A DNA stretch of 64,000 nt. Source: Leucobacter sp. cx-42. Its GTDB lineage: Bacteria; Actinomycetota; Actinomycetes; Actinomycetales; Microbacteriaceae. This document shows, in pieces, positions 1 through 8,040 of this stretch. Every line of letters begins with the position of its first letter. Position 1 is the first letter of the stretch. The stretch is from contig NZ_JACVMU010000007.1 in the NCBI RefSeq assembly GCF_014529985.1, forward strand, positions 1-64,000. Direction: 5' to 3'. Made by a program: the position numbers and the translations under genes. A model generated the notes under the pieces. The model was given only the letters and a program-made list of their open reading frames with translations. It did not search any database and had not been told where the DNA came from.

Positions 1-54
1 ACCACGCATTGGGTTGGCGATGTCGTCGTTGGCACGGTTAATGGTGCCGGACAT
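1..54 (-). CDS. possible 5' fragment of a minus-strand gene
   Basis: Reading the minus strand from an ATG at 54 gives an open frame that runs off the window edge, starting MSGTINRANDDIANPMRG. Nearly all codons end in C, G or T in the pattern of the genes further along. No clear ribosome binding site is visible before the ATG. Only 18 codons are available, so the product cannot be named and the call rests on codon pattern alone. Two plus-strand frames also cross this stretch and cannot be fully excluded. Confidence 0.3.
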   Translation of the reverse strand, partial: MSGTINRANDDIANPMRG

Positions 55-518
55 TAGTGATCTGGTTCTAGCGGCGTGATGACGCGGTTAGATCAGGGTT
101 CCATCCACTCTTTTTGGCCTATAAGCCGACAGTTTCTGCCGAGATTGATGGTCTCATGCGCCTGAAAGACCTTGTTTCGGGAAACGGGCCTGTTTCGAGG
201 CAGTGGCTGTGTTTCCTGTATGTGGCAACAGGTGGGTCGGGGAGCGGTGTGGGGGCTCCCGTTCTTTGCCGCCAATATGTAATCGGCCGTAGATATGTTC
301 CAGGGGGCCTGAAACGGCATATTGAGGGCAGATCGCATATCTACGGCAAGAGTCTCAGCCGTGGCGGCGCACCGGAGCGGTTTGGCTGGACATTCTGGTT
401 TACGAGAAGGAAACACGAACTGTCACGGTGAATTGCGGCGGTGATGGACTCGATTGCCCGGAAGGTCGTTGGTTTTGGAAAAGAAATTCCGACACGGCGC
501 GCGACACGGGCAAATGAT
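55..518. other. non-coding spacer with a 12-bp inverted repeat
   Basis: No convincing gene is visible here. Overlapping open frames of about 105 codons exist on both strands, but they have atypical codon use, no ribosome binding site and no recognisable protein features. The clearest structure is a perfect 12-bp inverted repeat, GCCGTAGATATG at 286-297 and CATATCTACGGC at 336-347, separated by 38 bases. Shorter GAAAC/GTTTC pairs lie around 181-200. The stretch may be a decayed gene or a regulatory region; the sequence does not decide between these. Confidence 0.4.
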
Positions 519-548
519 TTGCGATTGCGCTTCGCAGGCCGCTACTAT
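519..548 (+). promoter_or_regulatory. probable promoter of tRNA-Asn
   Basis: A -35 element TTGCGA (519-524) and a -10 element TACTAT (543-548) are separated by 18 bases and lie about 24 bases upstream of the mature tRNA-Asn. This is standard spacing for the housekeeping actinobacterial sigma factor. Confidence 0.5.
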
Positions 549-571
549 CGTAAACGTTGCTTCGGCAATGA

Positions 572-644
572 TCCCCTGTAGCTCAGTTGGCAGAGCGCTT
601 GACTGTTAATCAGGATGTCGCTGGTTCGAGCCCAGCCGGGGGAG
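572..644 (+). tRNA. tRNA-Asn (anticodon GTT)
   Basis: A complete cloverleaf can be drawn. The acceptor stem is TCCCCTG/CGGGGGA with one T-G pair, the D arm is GCTC/GAGC, the anticodon stem is CTTGA/TCAGG around the loop CTGTTAA, and the T arm is GCTGG TTCGAGC CCAGC. The anticodon is GTT. The 3' CCA is not encoded. A strong hairpin terminator follows five bases later. Confidence 0.97.
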
Positions 645-649
645 CAAGC

Positions 650-679
650 AAGACCCTCACCTTCGGGTGAGGGTCTTTT
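650..679 (+). terminator. Rho-independent terminator after tRNA-Asn
   Basis: A 12-bp perfect stem, AAGACCCTCACC with GGTGAGGGTCTT, closes a TTCG tetraloop and is followed by TTTTG. The spacer from 680 to 859 shows no gene that I can support. Confidence 0.9.
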
Positions 680-859
680 GTTGTGTCCGTGGCTTTCTGG
701 GCGCGGCGCTCAGATGCTGGTCACCCAGCAGTCCAGCAGCCCTGCCACCCGGCGACCTCGCAATCCGCCGACACGCGGGGTGAATCGAAGATGTGCGTCA
801 CCACGCTTTTCCACTATGCTGATCGAGGTGCTTCTGCACTGGATAACTCTCAGAGTTAT

Positions 860-930
860 GGGGATGTAGCTTAATGGTAAAGCTCCAGTCTTCCAAACTG
901 GCTACGCGGGTTCGATTCCCGTCATCCCCT
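860..930 (+). tRNA. tRNA-Gly (anticodon TCC)
   Basis: The cloverleaf has acceptor stem GGGGATG/CATCCCC, anticodon stem CCAGT/ACTGG around the loop CTTCCAA (anticodon TCC), and T loop TTCGATT. The 3' CCA is encoded at 931-933. Confidence 0.97.
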
Positions 931-935
931 CCACT

Positions 936-959
936 GAACCCCTGCCTCGGCAGGGGTTC
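936..959 (+). terminator. hairpin terminator after tRNA-Gly
   Basis: GAACCCCTGC pairs with GCAGGGGTTC around a short loop, three bases after the encoded CCA. The T tract that follows is short. Confidence 0.7.
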
Positions 960-1096
960 TTGCGTTTCGGGACTCACGCGCAGCGTCACGCCCCTGGCCT
1001 TTGATGATGCCCGGTTGGGCGATTCTGAGCTCACCTCTGGCTCGGTATTGCCAACTCGCTTCACAAACATCTGATGAATCTGCTACAGTCACTCCG

Positions 1097-1111
1097 TAAG
1101 GTTCGCCTTGC
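1097..1111 (+). promoter_or_regulatory. possible DtxR/IdeR-type iron box before efeU
   Basis: TAAGGTTCGCCTTGC lies 34 bases before the efeU start and matches 11 of 15 positions of the DtxR/IdeR consensus half TTAGGTTAGCCTAAC, with the AAGG/CCTT symmetry of such sites. Iron repression of the downstream uptake operon would make sense. The assignment is by eye and has no scored matrix behind it. Confidence 0.4.
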
Positions 1112-1145
1112 ATAGATCTGATGTTTGAAGTGAAAGGCCCGGAGC

Positions 1146-2066
1146 ATGCTCGCGACGCTACTTATTGGAATGCGTGAGGGGCTCGAAGCGGCGCTAGTGG
1201 TGAGCGTTCTGCTCGCGTACGTCAACAAGATCGTTCGCCGAGATGCAGCTCGGAAGATTTGGTTTGGCGTTGGTGCAGCGATTCTGCTGTCGCTCATTGT
1301 TGGTGCGGTGCTGACGTACGGGGCCTACGGCCTCTCATTTGTGGCGCAGGAGGCAATCGGTGGCACGCTGTCGCTCGTTGCCGTTGCGATGGTCACCTGG
1401 ATGGTGTTCTGGATGCTGAAGATGTCGCGGGGCTTGAGTGGTCAGCTCCGCGATCAGCTCGACAAGGCGCTGCTTGGCGGTGGTTGGGGAGTGGCCGCGG
1501 TTGCGTTCATCTCCGTGGCCCGCGAGGGCATTGAGACCGCGCTCTTTATCTGGGCGACGACGCGAGCGAGCGATACGACTCCGCTCGTTGGTTTTCTGTC
1601 AGCAATCTCGGGCATTGTCATCGCTGCGGTGCTCGGCTGGGCACTCTACCGCGGGCTCCTCGTGATTAACCTCACGGTGTTCTTCCGTTGGAGCGGTGTG
1701 CTGCTGATTATCTTCGCTGCAGGAGTGCTTGCGTATGGCGTGCACGACCTGCAGGAAGCCGGGCTGCTGCCCGGGCCGTTCATGCCAGTACCTCTGAGTG
1801 CAGGACCCGTGGTGGCGAGCTGGTTTGGTGAGGCTGCCTGGGCCTTCCAGATTTCGCACGTCATCGCGCCAGACGGGTTCCTTGGTGTCCTACTGAAGGG
1901 CACGATTGGTTTCTCACCTGAGATGACCAAACTCGAGGTGCTGGCATGGGCCACCTATCTCATCTGTGTGCTCCCGCTCTTCTTGGTGCGTTCGTACCGC
2001 TCGTCGAAGCCCGCTTCACGGCCCGCCGCTATCTCAGCGTCGGCGACGGCAGAGAAGGCGGGCTGA
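1146..2066 (+). CDS. efeU: EfeU-type iron permease (FTR1 family)
   Basis: Membrane permease of the EfeUOB elemental-iron uptake system, homologous to yeast Ftr1. At 306 residues it has family length and about seven hydrophobic helices. The two diagnostic RExxE iron-binding motifs are present: REGLE at residues 10-14 in helix 1 and REGIE near residue 126 in helix 4. GGAG just upstream of the ATG serves as ribosome binding site. It is first in an operon with efeO and efeB, the full three-gene system, and a DtxR-like box lies upstream. After import the iron joins the cytoplasmic pool. The family assignment is secure; whether Fe(II) or Fe(III) passes the membrane is inferred from the family. Confidence 0.95.
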   Translation: MLATLLIGMREGLEAALVVSVLLAYVNKIVRRDAARKIWFGVGAAILLSLIVGAVLTYGAYGLSFVAQEAIGGTLSLVAVAMVTWMVFWMLKMSRGLSGQLRDQLDKALLGGGWGVAAVAFISVAREGIETALFIWATTRASDTTPLVGFLSAISGIVIAAVLGWALYRGLLVINLTVFFRWSGVLLIIFAAGVLAYGVHDLQEAGLLPGPFMPVPLSAGPVVASWFGEAAWAFQISHVIAPDGFLGVLLKGTIGFSPEMTKLEVLAWATYLICVLPLFLVRSYRSSKPASRPAAISASATAEKAG

Positions 2067-2165
2067 CGCTTCGACGGGTCAGCCCGCCGCGCCCGCACCG
2101 GCGAAGTAGCACACCTGCGACGATCCGCGCCCGTATTTTTCTCCCATGTCCCGAAAGGACCATTC

Positions 2166-3392
2166 GTGATTTCCACGCACTCTCCCTCCACACTTCGTCT
2201 GCTCGGCGCGGCAGGCGCCTGCGGCATCGCGACGCTTGCGCTCACTGGCTGCGTGCCGAACGGCGCAGCCGATGCGACGACGATCGCGGTTACGGCGTCA
2301 GACGACGGCTGCTCGGTATCGACCGCGTCCGCTGACGCAGGCACCATCACGTTCCAGGTGAAGAACTCTGGCACGAAGGTGAATGAGTTCTATGTCCTCG
2401 GAAGCAACGAACTCACGATTGTCGGCGAGGTGGAGAATATTGCCCCAGGCGCCACCCGTGAACTGACGATTCAGGTCGGTGCCGGCGACTACTTCACGAG
2501 TTGCAAGCCCGGCATGATCGGTGCGGGCGTGGGTCAGGCAGCATTCACCGTCAGTGGCGATGCTGTGAGCGCCTCGCCTGAGGAGGAAGCGGTCATCGCA
2601 CAGTACATCTCGTATGTGAAGACGCAGACCGAGGAGCTCGTGCCCGAGGTGCAGGCGTTCGTTGACGCCTACAAGGCCGGCAATGACGATGAAGCACGCG
2701 CCCTGTTCCCGATCGCACGCATTAATTACGAGCGGATCGAGCCCACGGCCGAGCAGTTCGGTGATCTGGACCCGAAGATTGACTACCGTAAGCCCGGCGC
2801 GATTGAGGAAGGCCTCGAGTTCACCGGTTTCCATCGAATTGAGCAGGATCTGTGGCTCGAGCGTGCCATCGAGAACTACTCGCAGCCCGAGAAGAATCAC
2901 TATCCGAAGGATGACCTGGTTGCGCTGACTCCTGAGCAGCGTGCAGAGCTCGGCGATCAGCTTGTTGCTGACGTCACCGAGCTCAAGAACAAGGTCGCAA
3001 GCCCTGACTTCACGCTCACCCTCGCAGATATCACTGAGGGCGCAAAGGGCCTGCTTGACGAGGTCGCTGCACCCGATGGCAAGCTGCCTGGCGAAGAGAA
3101 CGAGTTCGCGCACACCGACCTCTACGACTTCGTCGCAAATGTGGAAGGCGCTCAGGTGGCGTTCGACACTGTGCGTCCGCTGCTCGTAGCGAACGGTGGC
3201 GAGGAGCTTGCGACCGAGCTCGACACCCGGTTTGCCGAGATGTTTGAGCTGCTTGCGACCTACGGTTCGTTTGACGCGGGCTTCGTCTCCTACGACACGG
3301 TTGATGCGACACAGCGCAACGAGCTCGCAGCAAAGCTCACCGCCCTGAGCGAGCCCATGTCACGCCTGACCGCTGGTGTAGTCAAGGCCTAG
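2166..3392 (+). CDS. efeO: EfeO iron-binding lipoprotein (cupredoxin plus M75 imelysin domain)
   Basis: Extracytoplasmic iron-binding component of EfeUOB. The GTG start follows AAAGGA. The N-terminus is a lipoprotein signal peptide with lipobox LTGC and acylated Cys29, so the mature protein is anchored outside the membrane. A cupredoxin-like domain follows (about residues 35-130), then an M75/imelysin domain carrying the HxxE motif (HRIE, near residue 222) typical of EfeO and proposed to bind metal. At 408 residues it is full length. It lies between efeU and efeB with short spacers, consistent with one transcript. Confidence 0.93.
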   Translation: MISTHSPSTLRLLGAAGACGIATLALTGCVPNGAADATTIAVTASDDGCSVSTASADAGTITFQVKNSGTKVNEFYVLGSNELTIVGEVENIAPGATRELTIQVGAGDYFTSCKPGMIGAGVGQAAFTVSGDAVSASPEEEAVIAQYISYVKTQTEELVPEVQAFVDAYKAGNDDEARALFPIARINYERIEPTAEQFGDLDPKIDYRKPGAIEEGLEFTGFHRIEQDLWLERAIENYSQPEKNHYPKDDLVALTPEQRAELGDQLVADVTELKNKVASPDFTLTLADITEGAKGLLDEVAAPDGKLPGEENEFAHTDLYDFVANVEGAQVAFDTVRPLLVANGGEELATELDTRFAEMFELLATYGSFDAGFVSYDTVDATQRNELAAKLTALSEPMSRLTAGVVKA

Positions 3393-3425
3393 CCCGAGTT
3401 CGGCCAGAGAAACCGCAAGAAATCC

Positions 3426-4853
3426 ATGTTTTCCGACGACGTCACCACACCCACCCCAACCGACCCCGCTGATTTGTCAGTCCCCACAGCGCCACAGGGT
3501 CGACAGCAGCGCAACACGCACTCCGAAGGCGCAGGCGACGCAGGTCGGGCAGGCCAGAATTCCTCCCTGGTTCGTCCGTCACGTCGCGGCCTCTTCGGTC
3601 TCCTCGGCGCCGGTGCCGCGGGACTTGCGCTGGGTGGCGTCGCCGGAAATGTTCTCCAGCGGGGGCGCGGATCAGCCGCGGCCCCCGCACAGTCGGCCGT
3701 GACGTTTGCTGGACCTCACCAGGCCGGTATCGTCACTCCAGCTCAGGATCGGTTGCACTTCGCTGCGTTCACCATGAATACGGGGGCGACGCGCGACGAC
3801 CTCATTTCACTGTTGCGTGACTGGACCGCTGCGGCGAGCGCGCTCGCGCGCGGTGAAGAGGTGGGTGAGGGGATGGAGCCTCAGAACGCGCTCTTGCCGC
3901 CTGATGACACTGGAGAGGCCTCCGGTCTCGGCCCTGGCAATCTGACGCTGACGTTTGGGTTTGGGCGTTCGTTGTTTGTGGGCAGTGAAGCTGGCGGTAC
4001 CGGCGCGACGGGTACTGGGGCAGACCCGTTCGGGATCCGCGACCAGTTGCCGAAGCAGTTTGAGCCGCTGCCGTCGTTTGCCTTCGATCTCCTTGATGCG
4101 ACGCAGAGTGGTGGGGATCTGTGCGTGCAGGCGTGCAGTGATGATCCGCAGATCGCGGTGCATGCGATCCGTAATTTGGCGCGTATTGCGACTGGTCGAG
4201 CGCATATGGCGTGGAGCCAGTTGGGGTTTGGTCGCACAGCCTCGACCTCGCTTGAGCAGGACACCCCACGAAATCTCTTTGGTTTCAAGGATGGCACTGC
4301 GAATGTCATGGCCGAAGAGGCCGAGGAGCTTGCCGATCACGTGTGGGTGGGGAACGAAGCGCCTGAGTGGATGCGAGGTGGCTCGTATCTTGTGGCTCGA
4401 AAGATTCAGATGACCATCGAGACGTGGGATCGCGCGAACCTGGCAGAGCAGGAGCGCATCTTTGGGCGCACGAAGCGTGAAGGCGCGCCGCTGACGAGTG
4501 CGCATGAGTTTGATACGCCTGATTTCGATGCGATGGATAGCGCGTCAGGTGACCCGAAGATCGACGTGGCTGCGCATGTGCGGCTTGCACATCCCGTGCA
4601 CAATGGGGGAGTGCGACTGCTTCGCCGTGGCTACAACTATGTTGACGGGTCGAACTCGCTTGGCCAGCTCAATGCCGGACTGTTCTTTATCTCGTTCCAG
4701 CGTGACCCGGCGAGCTTTGTGCGGGTGCAGCAGTCACTCAAAGGCGATCTACTGAACGAGTACATTCGCCATATTGGTTCAGGTCTGTGGGCCGTGCCGC
4801 GTGGACTTGAGCGTGGAGGCGACGAGTTCATTGGCCAAGCGCTATTTGAGTAA
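3426..4853 (+). CDS. efeB: EfeB deferrochelatase/peroxidase (DyP family, Tat-exported)
   Basis: Heme-dependent dye-decolourising-type peroxidase, third part of EfeUOB, thought to oxidise ferrous iron or take iron from heme outside the cell membrane. A twin-arginine signal is clear: SRRGLFG with Arg53-Arg54, followed by a Gly/Ala/Leu hydrophobic stretch. The N-region before the twin arginines is unusually long (about 50 residues, Pro/Thr/Gly rich), so translation might begin later. The DyP signature GxxDG appears as GFKDG near residue 285. The 475-residue length fits the family. The ribosome binding site before the chosen ATG is weak, which leaves the start uncertain. Confidence 0.9.
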   Translation: MFSDDVTTPTPTDPADLSVPTAPQGRQQRNTHSEGAGDAGRAGQNSSLVRPSRRGLFGLLGAGAAGLALGGVAGNVLQRGRGSAAAPAQSAVTFAGPHQAGIVTPAQDRLHFAAFTMNTGATRDDLISLLRDWTAAASALARGEEVGEGMEPQNALLPPDDTGEASGLGPGNLTLTFGFGRSLFVGSEAGGTGATGTGADPFGIRDQLPKQFEPLPSFAFDLLDATQSGGDLCVQACSDDPQIAVHAIRNLARIATGRAHMAWSQLGFGRTASTSLEQDTPRNLFGFKDGTANVMAEEAEELADHVWVGNEAPEWMRGGSYLVARKIQMTIETWDRANLAEQERIFGRTKREGAPLTSAHEFDTPDFDAMDSASGDPKIDVAAHVRLAHPVHNGGVRLLRRGYNYVDGSNSLGQLNAGLFFISFQRDPASFVRVQQSLKGDLLNEYIRHIGSGLWAVPRGLERGGDEFIGQALFE

Positions 4854-4900
4854 CGGTTCGTATTCCAATTTTGCGGAGCTCGCTCCCGCGTTCTAAACTC

Positions 4901-4920
4901 CCTAACGACCATTAGTTAGG
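4901..4920. promoter_or_regulatory. palindromic operator before the tetR gene
   Basis: CCTAAC at 4901-4906 and GTTAGG at 4915-4920 form a perfect 6-bp inverted repeat with an 8-bp spacer, ending eight bases before the TetR start codon. Position and size fit an autoregulatory TetR-family site that would also control the downstream permease genes. Confidence 0.6.
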
Positions 4921-4928
4921 CGGTTACC

Positions 4929-5534
4929 GTGACAGAGACTCGCTCGCGCATCCTCAGCGCAGCATTGCTTCGCTTCGCGCAGTCGGATTACACCTCGACG
5001 TCCCTCAAAGACATCGCAGCGGATGTTGGCATTAAGGCGCCATCGATCTACGCGCATTTCACGAGCAAAGAAGAGCTCTACGCAGAGGTCTATACGCGCT
5101 CGATCGGTGACCACCAAGACTTCTTCAACGCTCGGATCGACGACGCTGCTGCGCTCGAGCCGATCGAGCGTCTCCACCAGCTGTTCACTGGCGTGCGAGA
5201 GTTCTATCGCTCGCGCCCTGAACTCCTTGAGTTTCACCTGAGCACCGCACTCGGACACAATCGAGCAAAGGCGCCAGGCATGGCCGACACATTCCAGGTT
5301 TGGGATGCCGATTTGTCGGCAGCCGTCCGAGAGGCATATCTCGAGGGCGTTGCACGGGGGCAGTTCACGAGCCTGTCACCCGAGGCCTTTACATCCCACT
5401 TCATGTGCCTCCTGGATGGGTTGTTCCTCCAGATGGGCCACTATCCGTCTGCGCTCTATGACGCGCACCTCACTCAGACATGGGATGTCCTTGTGCAGTT
5501 CCTCACTGCACACACGTCCCAGGAGAGCTCGTAA
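4929..5534 (+). CDS. TetR/AcrR-family transcriptional regulator
   Basis: 201-residue regulator with the TetR DNA-binding helix-turn-helix at about residues 4-50 (the IAADVGIKAPSIYAHF segment is the characteristic recognition helix region) and a variable C-terminal ligand domain. The start is GTG; no strong ribosome binding site is seen. A palindrome sits directly upstream. Its TAA stop overlaps the ATG of the NCS1 permease by one base, so it is translationally linked to the permease, DUF917 and HyuA genes and most likely regulates them in response to the transported compound or a breakdown product. The ligand is unknown. Confidence 0.9.
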   Translation: MTETRSRILSAALLRFAQSDYTSTSLKDIAADVGIKAPSIYAHFTSKEELYAEVYTRSIGDHQDFFNARIDDAAALEPIERLHQLFTGVREFYRSRPELLEFHLSTALGHNRAKAPGMADTFQVWDADLSAAVREAYLEGVARGQFTSLSPEAFTSHFMCLLDGLFLQMGHYPSALYDAHLTQTWDVLVQFLTAHTSQESS

Positions 5535-6925
5535 TGTCTCACACCACTGAACCTCCATCGGCGAACGCGCCCGTGGCTGCACCGACCGAGAAGGCCCGTT
5601 CCGACTACGAATTGGGCACAGTCCCCGCTGCGGAGCGCAAAGGTTGGCTCCCGATCGCTGGCATCTGGATCGCGATCGGTATCGACCTTTCGGGCACGAT
5701 CATGGGTGTTTCGCTCGGTAGCGGCTTGCCCTTCGGCGATGCGCTCGCTGCCACCATCCTCGGATCTGTACTGCTTGGCCTGCTGGCCATGGCGTGCACC
5801 TATGTTGGTGCCGCAACCGGCCTCACGAGCGCAATGCTCTCGCGCGCGGTCTTTGGTCGCGTCGGTGGCCTCGTGATTGCGGTCGCGATGGCGATCTCCT
5901 CGCTCGGCTGGTTCGGCGTGCAGACCGGCTTCTTCGCTGACAACGCGCGCGTCGCGTTCGACGAGCTCTTCGGCATGAGCGTTCCCGTGCAGGTGTTCAC
6001 GGTCATCGGTGGCGCGCTCATGATCCTCACCGCGCTCTGGGGCTACCGCTCGATCCAGCGCCTGAGCTCATGGGCTGTGCCCCTGCTCATCGCGTTGCTC
6101 GCGCTCGCGGTCGTCATGGCCTTCATGCAGTTCGGCACCGGCGACCTCTTCAAGGACGTCGCTCCCGCGTTCAGCTTCGGCGGTGCGGTCTCGCTCGTCA
6201 TGGGCATCTTCGTGTTCGGCGTCATCGTGTCGCCGGATATCGCGCGCTGGGCAAAGACCCCCAAGCAGGCAATGGCTGCTGGCTTCGTCGGCTTCTTCAT
6301 CGGCAACTCGCTCATCGTGATCGTCTCGCTCGTCCTCTCGCGCGTCATGGGCACTGAAGACTTCATGCGTATGTTCTTCATGCTCGGCCTCGGTGGCGTT
6401 GCAATCGTCGTCCTCACGCTCGCACAGTGGACTACGAACACCAACAACCTCTACTCGGCCGCGCTGAACCTCTCGGCTGTATTCCCGAAGGTCAGCCGCC
6501 GCGCACTCACCCTCATCGGTGGCGTCGTCGCGATCGCGGCAGCGCTCGCTGGCATCTACGACGCGTTCATTCCCTTCATCTCGCTCATGGGCACCTTCAT
6601 CGCGCCCTACGGTGGCGTCTACCTCGCTGACTTCTTCACGCACGTGAAGGGTCGCCTGCGCACCGGCAGCACCGAGGTTCCGAAGATCGATGGCTGGGCA
6701 TTCGTCGCGTGGGGCATCGGCTGTGTCGCCGGTCTCCTCACCACGAACCCGCACGATGGTTTCGGCATCGGTGTCATGACCATCACCACGATTCCCGCGC
6801 TCGACGCAATTCTCGTTGCGTTCGCAGCGCACATGGTCATCGGTTGGGTGCGTCGCGCAGCCAGCTCGAATGCCGTCACCGCACCCGTACACGCAGGCGC
6901 ACAGACCGAAGGAGCGGAAGGTTGA
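5534..6925 (+). CDS. NCS1-family permease (cytosine/purine/hydantoin type)
   Basis: Twelve-helix membrane transporter of the nucleobase-cation-symport-1 family, closest in feel to CodB-like cytosine permeases. The family includes the hydantoin transporter Mhp1 of another member of the Microbacteriaceae. The start is the ATG overlapping the tetR stop (TAATG), giving MSHTTEPPS; an upstream in-frame start would lie inside tetR. A short polar N-terminus precedes the first helix, which carries the conserved segment around GIDLSGTIMGVSLGSG. The gene is 463 residues and overlaps the next start by four bases. With a DUF917 protein and HyuA downstream, a hydantoin-like or other cyclic ureide substrate is the likeliest cargo (inference). 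Confidence 0.88.
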   Translation: MSHTTEPPSANAPVAAPTEKARSDYELGTVPAAERKGWLPIAGIWIAIGIDLSGTIMGVSLGSGLPFGDALAATILGSVLLGLLAMACTYVGAATGLTSAMLSRAVFGRVGGLVIAVAMAISSLGWFGVQTGFFADNARVAFDELFGMSVPVQVFTVIGGALMILTALWGYRSIQRLSSWAVPLLIALLALAVVMAFMQFGTGDLFKDVAPAFSFGGAVSLVMGIFVFGVIVSPDIARWAKTPKQAMAAGFVGFFIGNSLIVIVSLVLSRVMGTEDFMRMFFMLGLGGVAIVVLTLAQWTTNTNNLYSAALNLSAVFPKVSRRALTLIGGVVAIAAALAGIYDAFIPFISLMGTFIAPYGGVYLADFFTHVKGRLRTGSTEVPKIDGWAFVAWGIGCVAGLLTTNPHDGFGIGVMTITTIPALDAILVAFAAHMVIGWVRRAASSNAVTAPVHAGAQTEGAEG

Positions 6926-8040
6926 GCACTGATCACCTCACCGTCATCACCGAAGCGGATATCGACGACATCGCCATTGGCGCTGCCGTTCTCGGTACCG
7001 GCGGCGGCGGCGACCCCCACGTAGGGTCCCTGCACGCGAAGCGTGCGATCCGCCTCCACGGCGAGGTTCCCGTGCTGCAGGTTTCTGATCTCGACGACGA
7101 GGGCCTCGTAGTTCCCGTCGGCATGATCGGTGCCCCGTCGGTGTCGATTGAGAAGATCGCTGGCGCAAACGAGCTCAGCCGTGCGCTCGACATGCTTGAG
7201 CAGGGGACAGGTCAGCGCATTGCTGCCATCATGCCGATCGAGATCGGTGGCGGCAATTCGCTCATCCCGATTGCTGCGGCCGCTGAGCGTGGCCTGCCGA
7301 TTGTTGACGGCGACGCAATGGGTCGCGCGTTCCCCGAGGCGCAGATGGTGACGTTCCACCTCGCAGGCTACGGCCCCGGAGCAACCGTGCTCGTGGACGC
7401 GCAGGGCAATGCCGTGCTGTCCTACCCGATTAACGGCGCGTGGTCGGAGCGCCTTGCGCGCGTGATTACGTTCGAAATGGGCGGATCCGCCACCATGATC
7501 GACTACGCCTACCCCGGCGCTGTCGCTCGCGAGTGCGCGATTCCCGGCACGCTCACCATGGCGCGCGATATCGGCCGCATGCTCCGCAGCTCGGAGCTCC
7601 GCGATGACGAGCGCACCGATGCGATGCTCGAAAAGCTCGGCGGGTTCCGTCTCTTCATGGGCAAGGTCACCGAGATCGAACGTGCGGTACAGGGTGGCTT
7701 CACCCGCGGCCGCGCAGTGCTCGCAGGAACGGGCGCGGATCGCGGCGACACCTTTGAGCTCAGCTTCCAGAACGAGATGCTCCTGGCAACGCGCAATGGC
7801 GAGCTCGCTGCGGTGACCCCGGATCTCATCGCCGTCCTCGATCAGGCCACCGGCCACCCAATCACGACAGAGACCCTGCGGTATGGCGCGCGCGTCACAA
7901 TCGTGGCGTTCCCGTGCCACCCGCAGTGGCGCACGGAGCGCGGCATCGAGACCGCGGGCCCCGGCTACTTCGGCTACGACGTCGAATTCACGCCAGTAGA
8001 AACGTTGATGGCAGCAACTGCTGAGGAGGCACGCGCATGA
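6922..8040 (+). CDS. DUF917 family protein (S-methyl-thiohydantoin desulfurase-like)
   Basis: 372-residue protein of the DUF917 family (PF06032), a family that as I recall is now named after S-methyl thiohydantoin desulfurase. The glycine-rich N-terminal segment GAAVLGTGGGGDPHVG and the following PVGMIGAPSV segment are characteristic. I chose the TTG start at 6922 because it follows AAGGAG, overlaps the permease stop, and begins exactly where family similarity starts; the open frame extends far upstream inside the permease without a better start. The stop overlaps hyuA by four bases (ATGA). DUF917 proteins are usually encoded beside HyuA-type proteins, as here. The exact substrate is not determinable from sequence. 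Confidence 0.82.
   Translation: MSTDHLTVITEADIDDIAIGAAVLGTGGGGDPHVGSLHAKRAIRLHGEVPVLQVSDLDDEGLVVPVGMIGAPSVSIEKIAGANELSRALDMLEQGTGQRIAAIMPIEIGGGNSLIPIAAAAERGLPIVDGDAMGRAFPEAQMVTFHLAGYGPGATVLVDAQGNAVLSYPINGAWSERLARVITFEMGGSATMIDYAYPGAVARECAIPGTLTMARDIGRMLRSSELRDDERTDAMLEKLGGFRLFMGKVTEIERAVQGGFTRGRAVLAGTGADRGDTFELSFQNEMLLATRNGELAAVTPDLIAVLDQATGHPITTETLRYGARVTIVAFPCHPQWRTERGIETAGPGYFGYDVEFTPVETLMAATAEEARA

Noticed and set aside
93-431. Open frames of about 105 codons on both strands near the window start
   Set aside because: They overlap each other, lack ribosome binding sites and protein-like composition, and cover the inverted repeat. I treat the stretch as spacer.
6068-6892. Long minus-strand frames inside the permease gene (and similar long antisense frames inside uvrA, ileS, tkt and others)
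   Set aside because: Long antisense frames are expected in high-GC coding DNA. Their products are low in hydrophobic structure and rich in Arg/Asp/Glu, with no recognisable domains.
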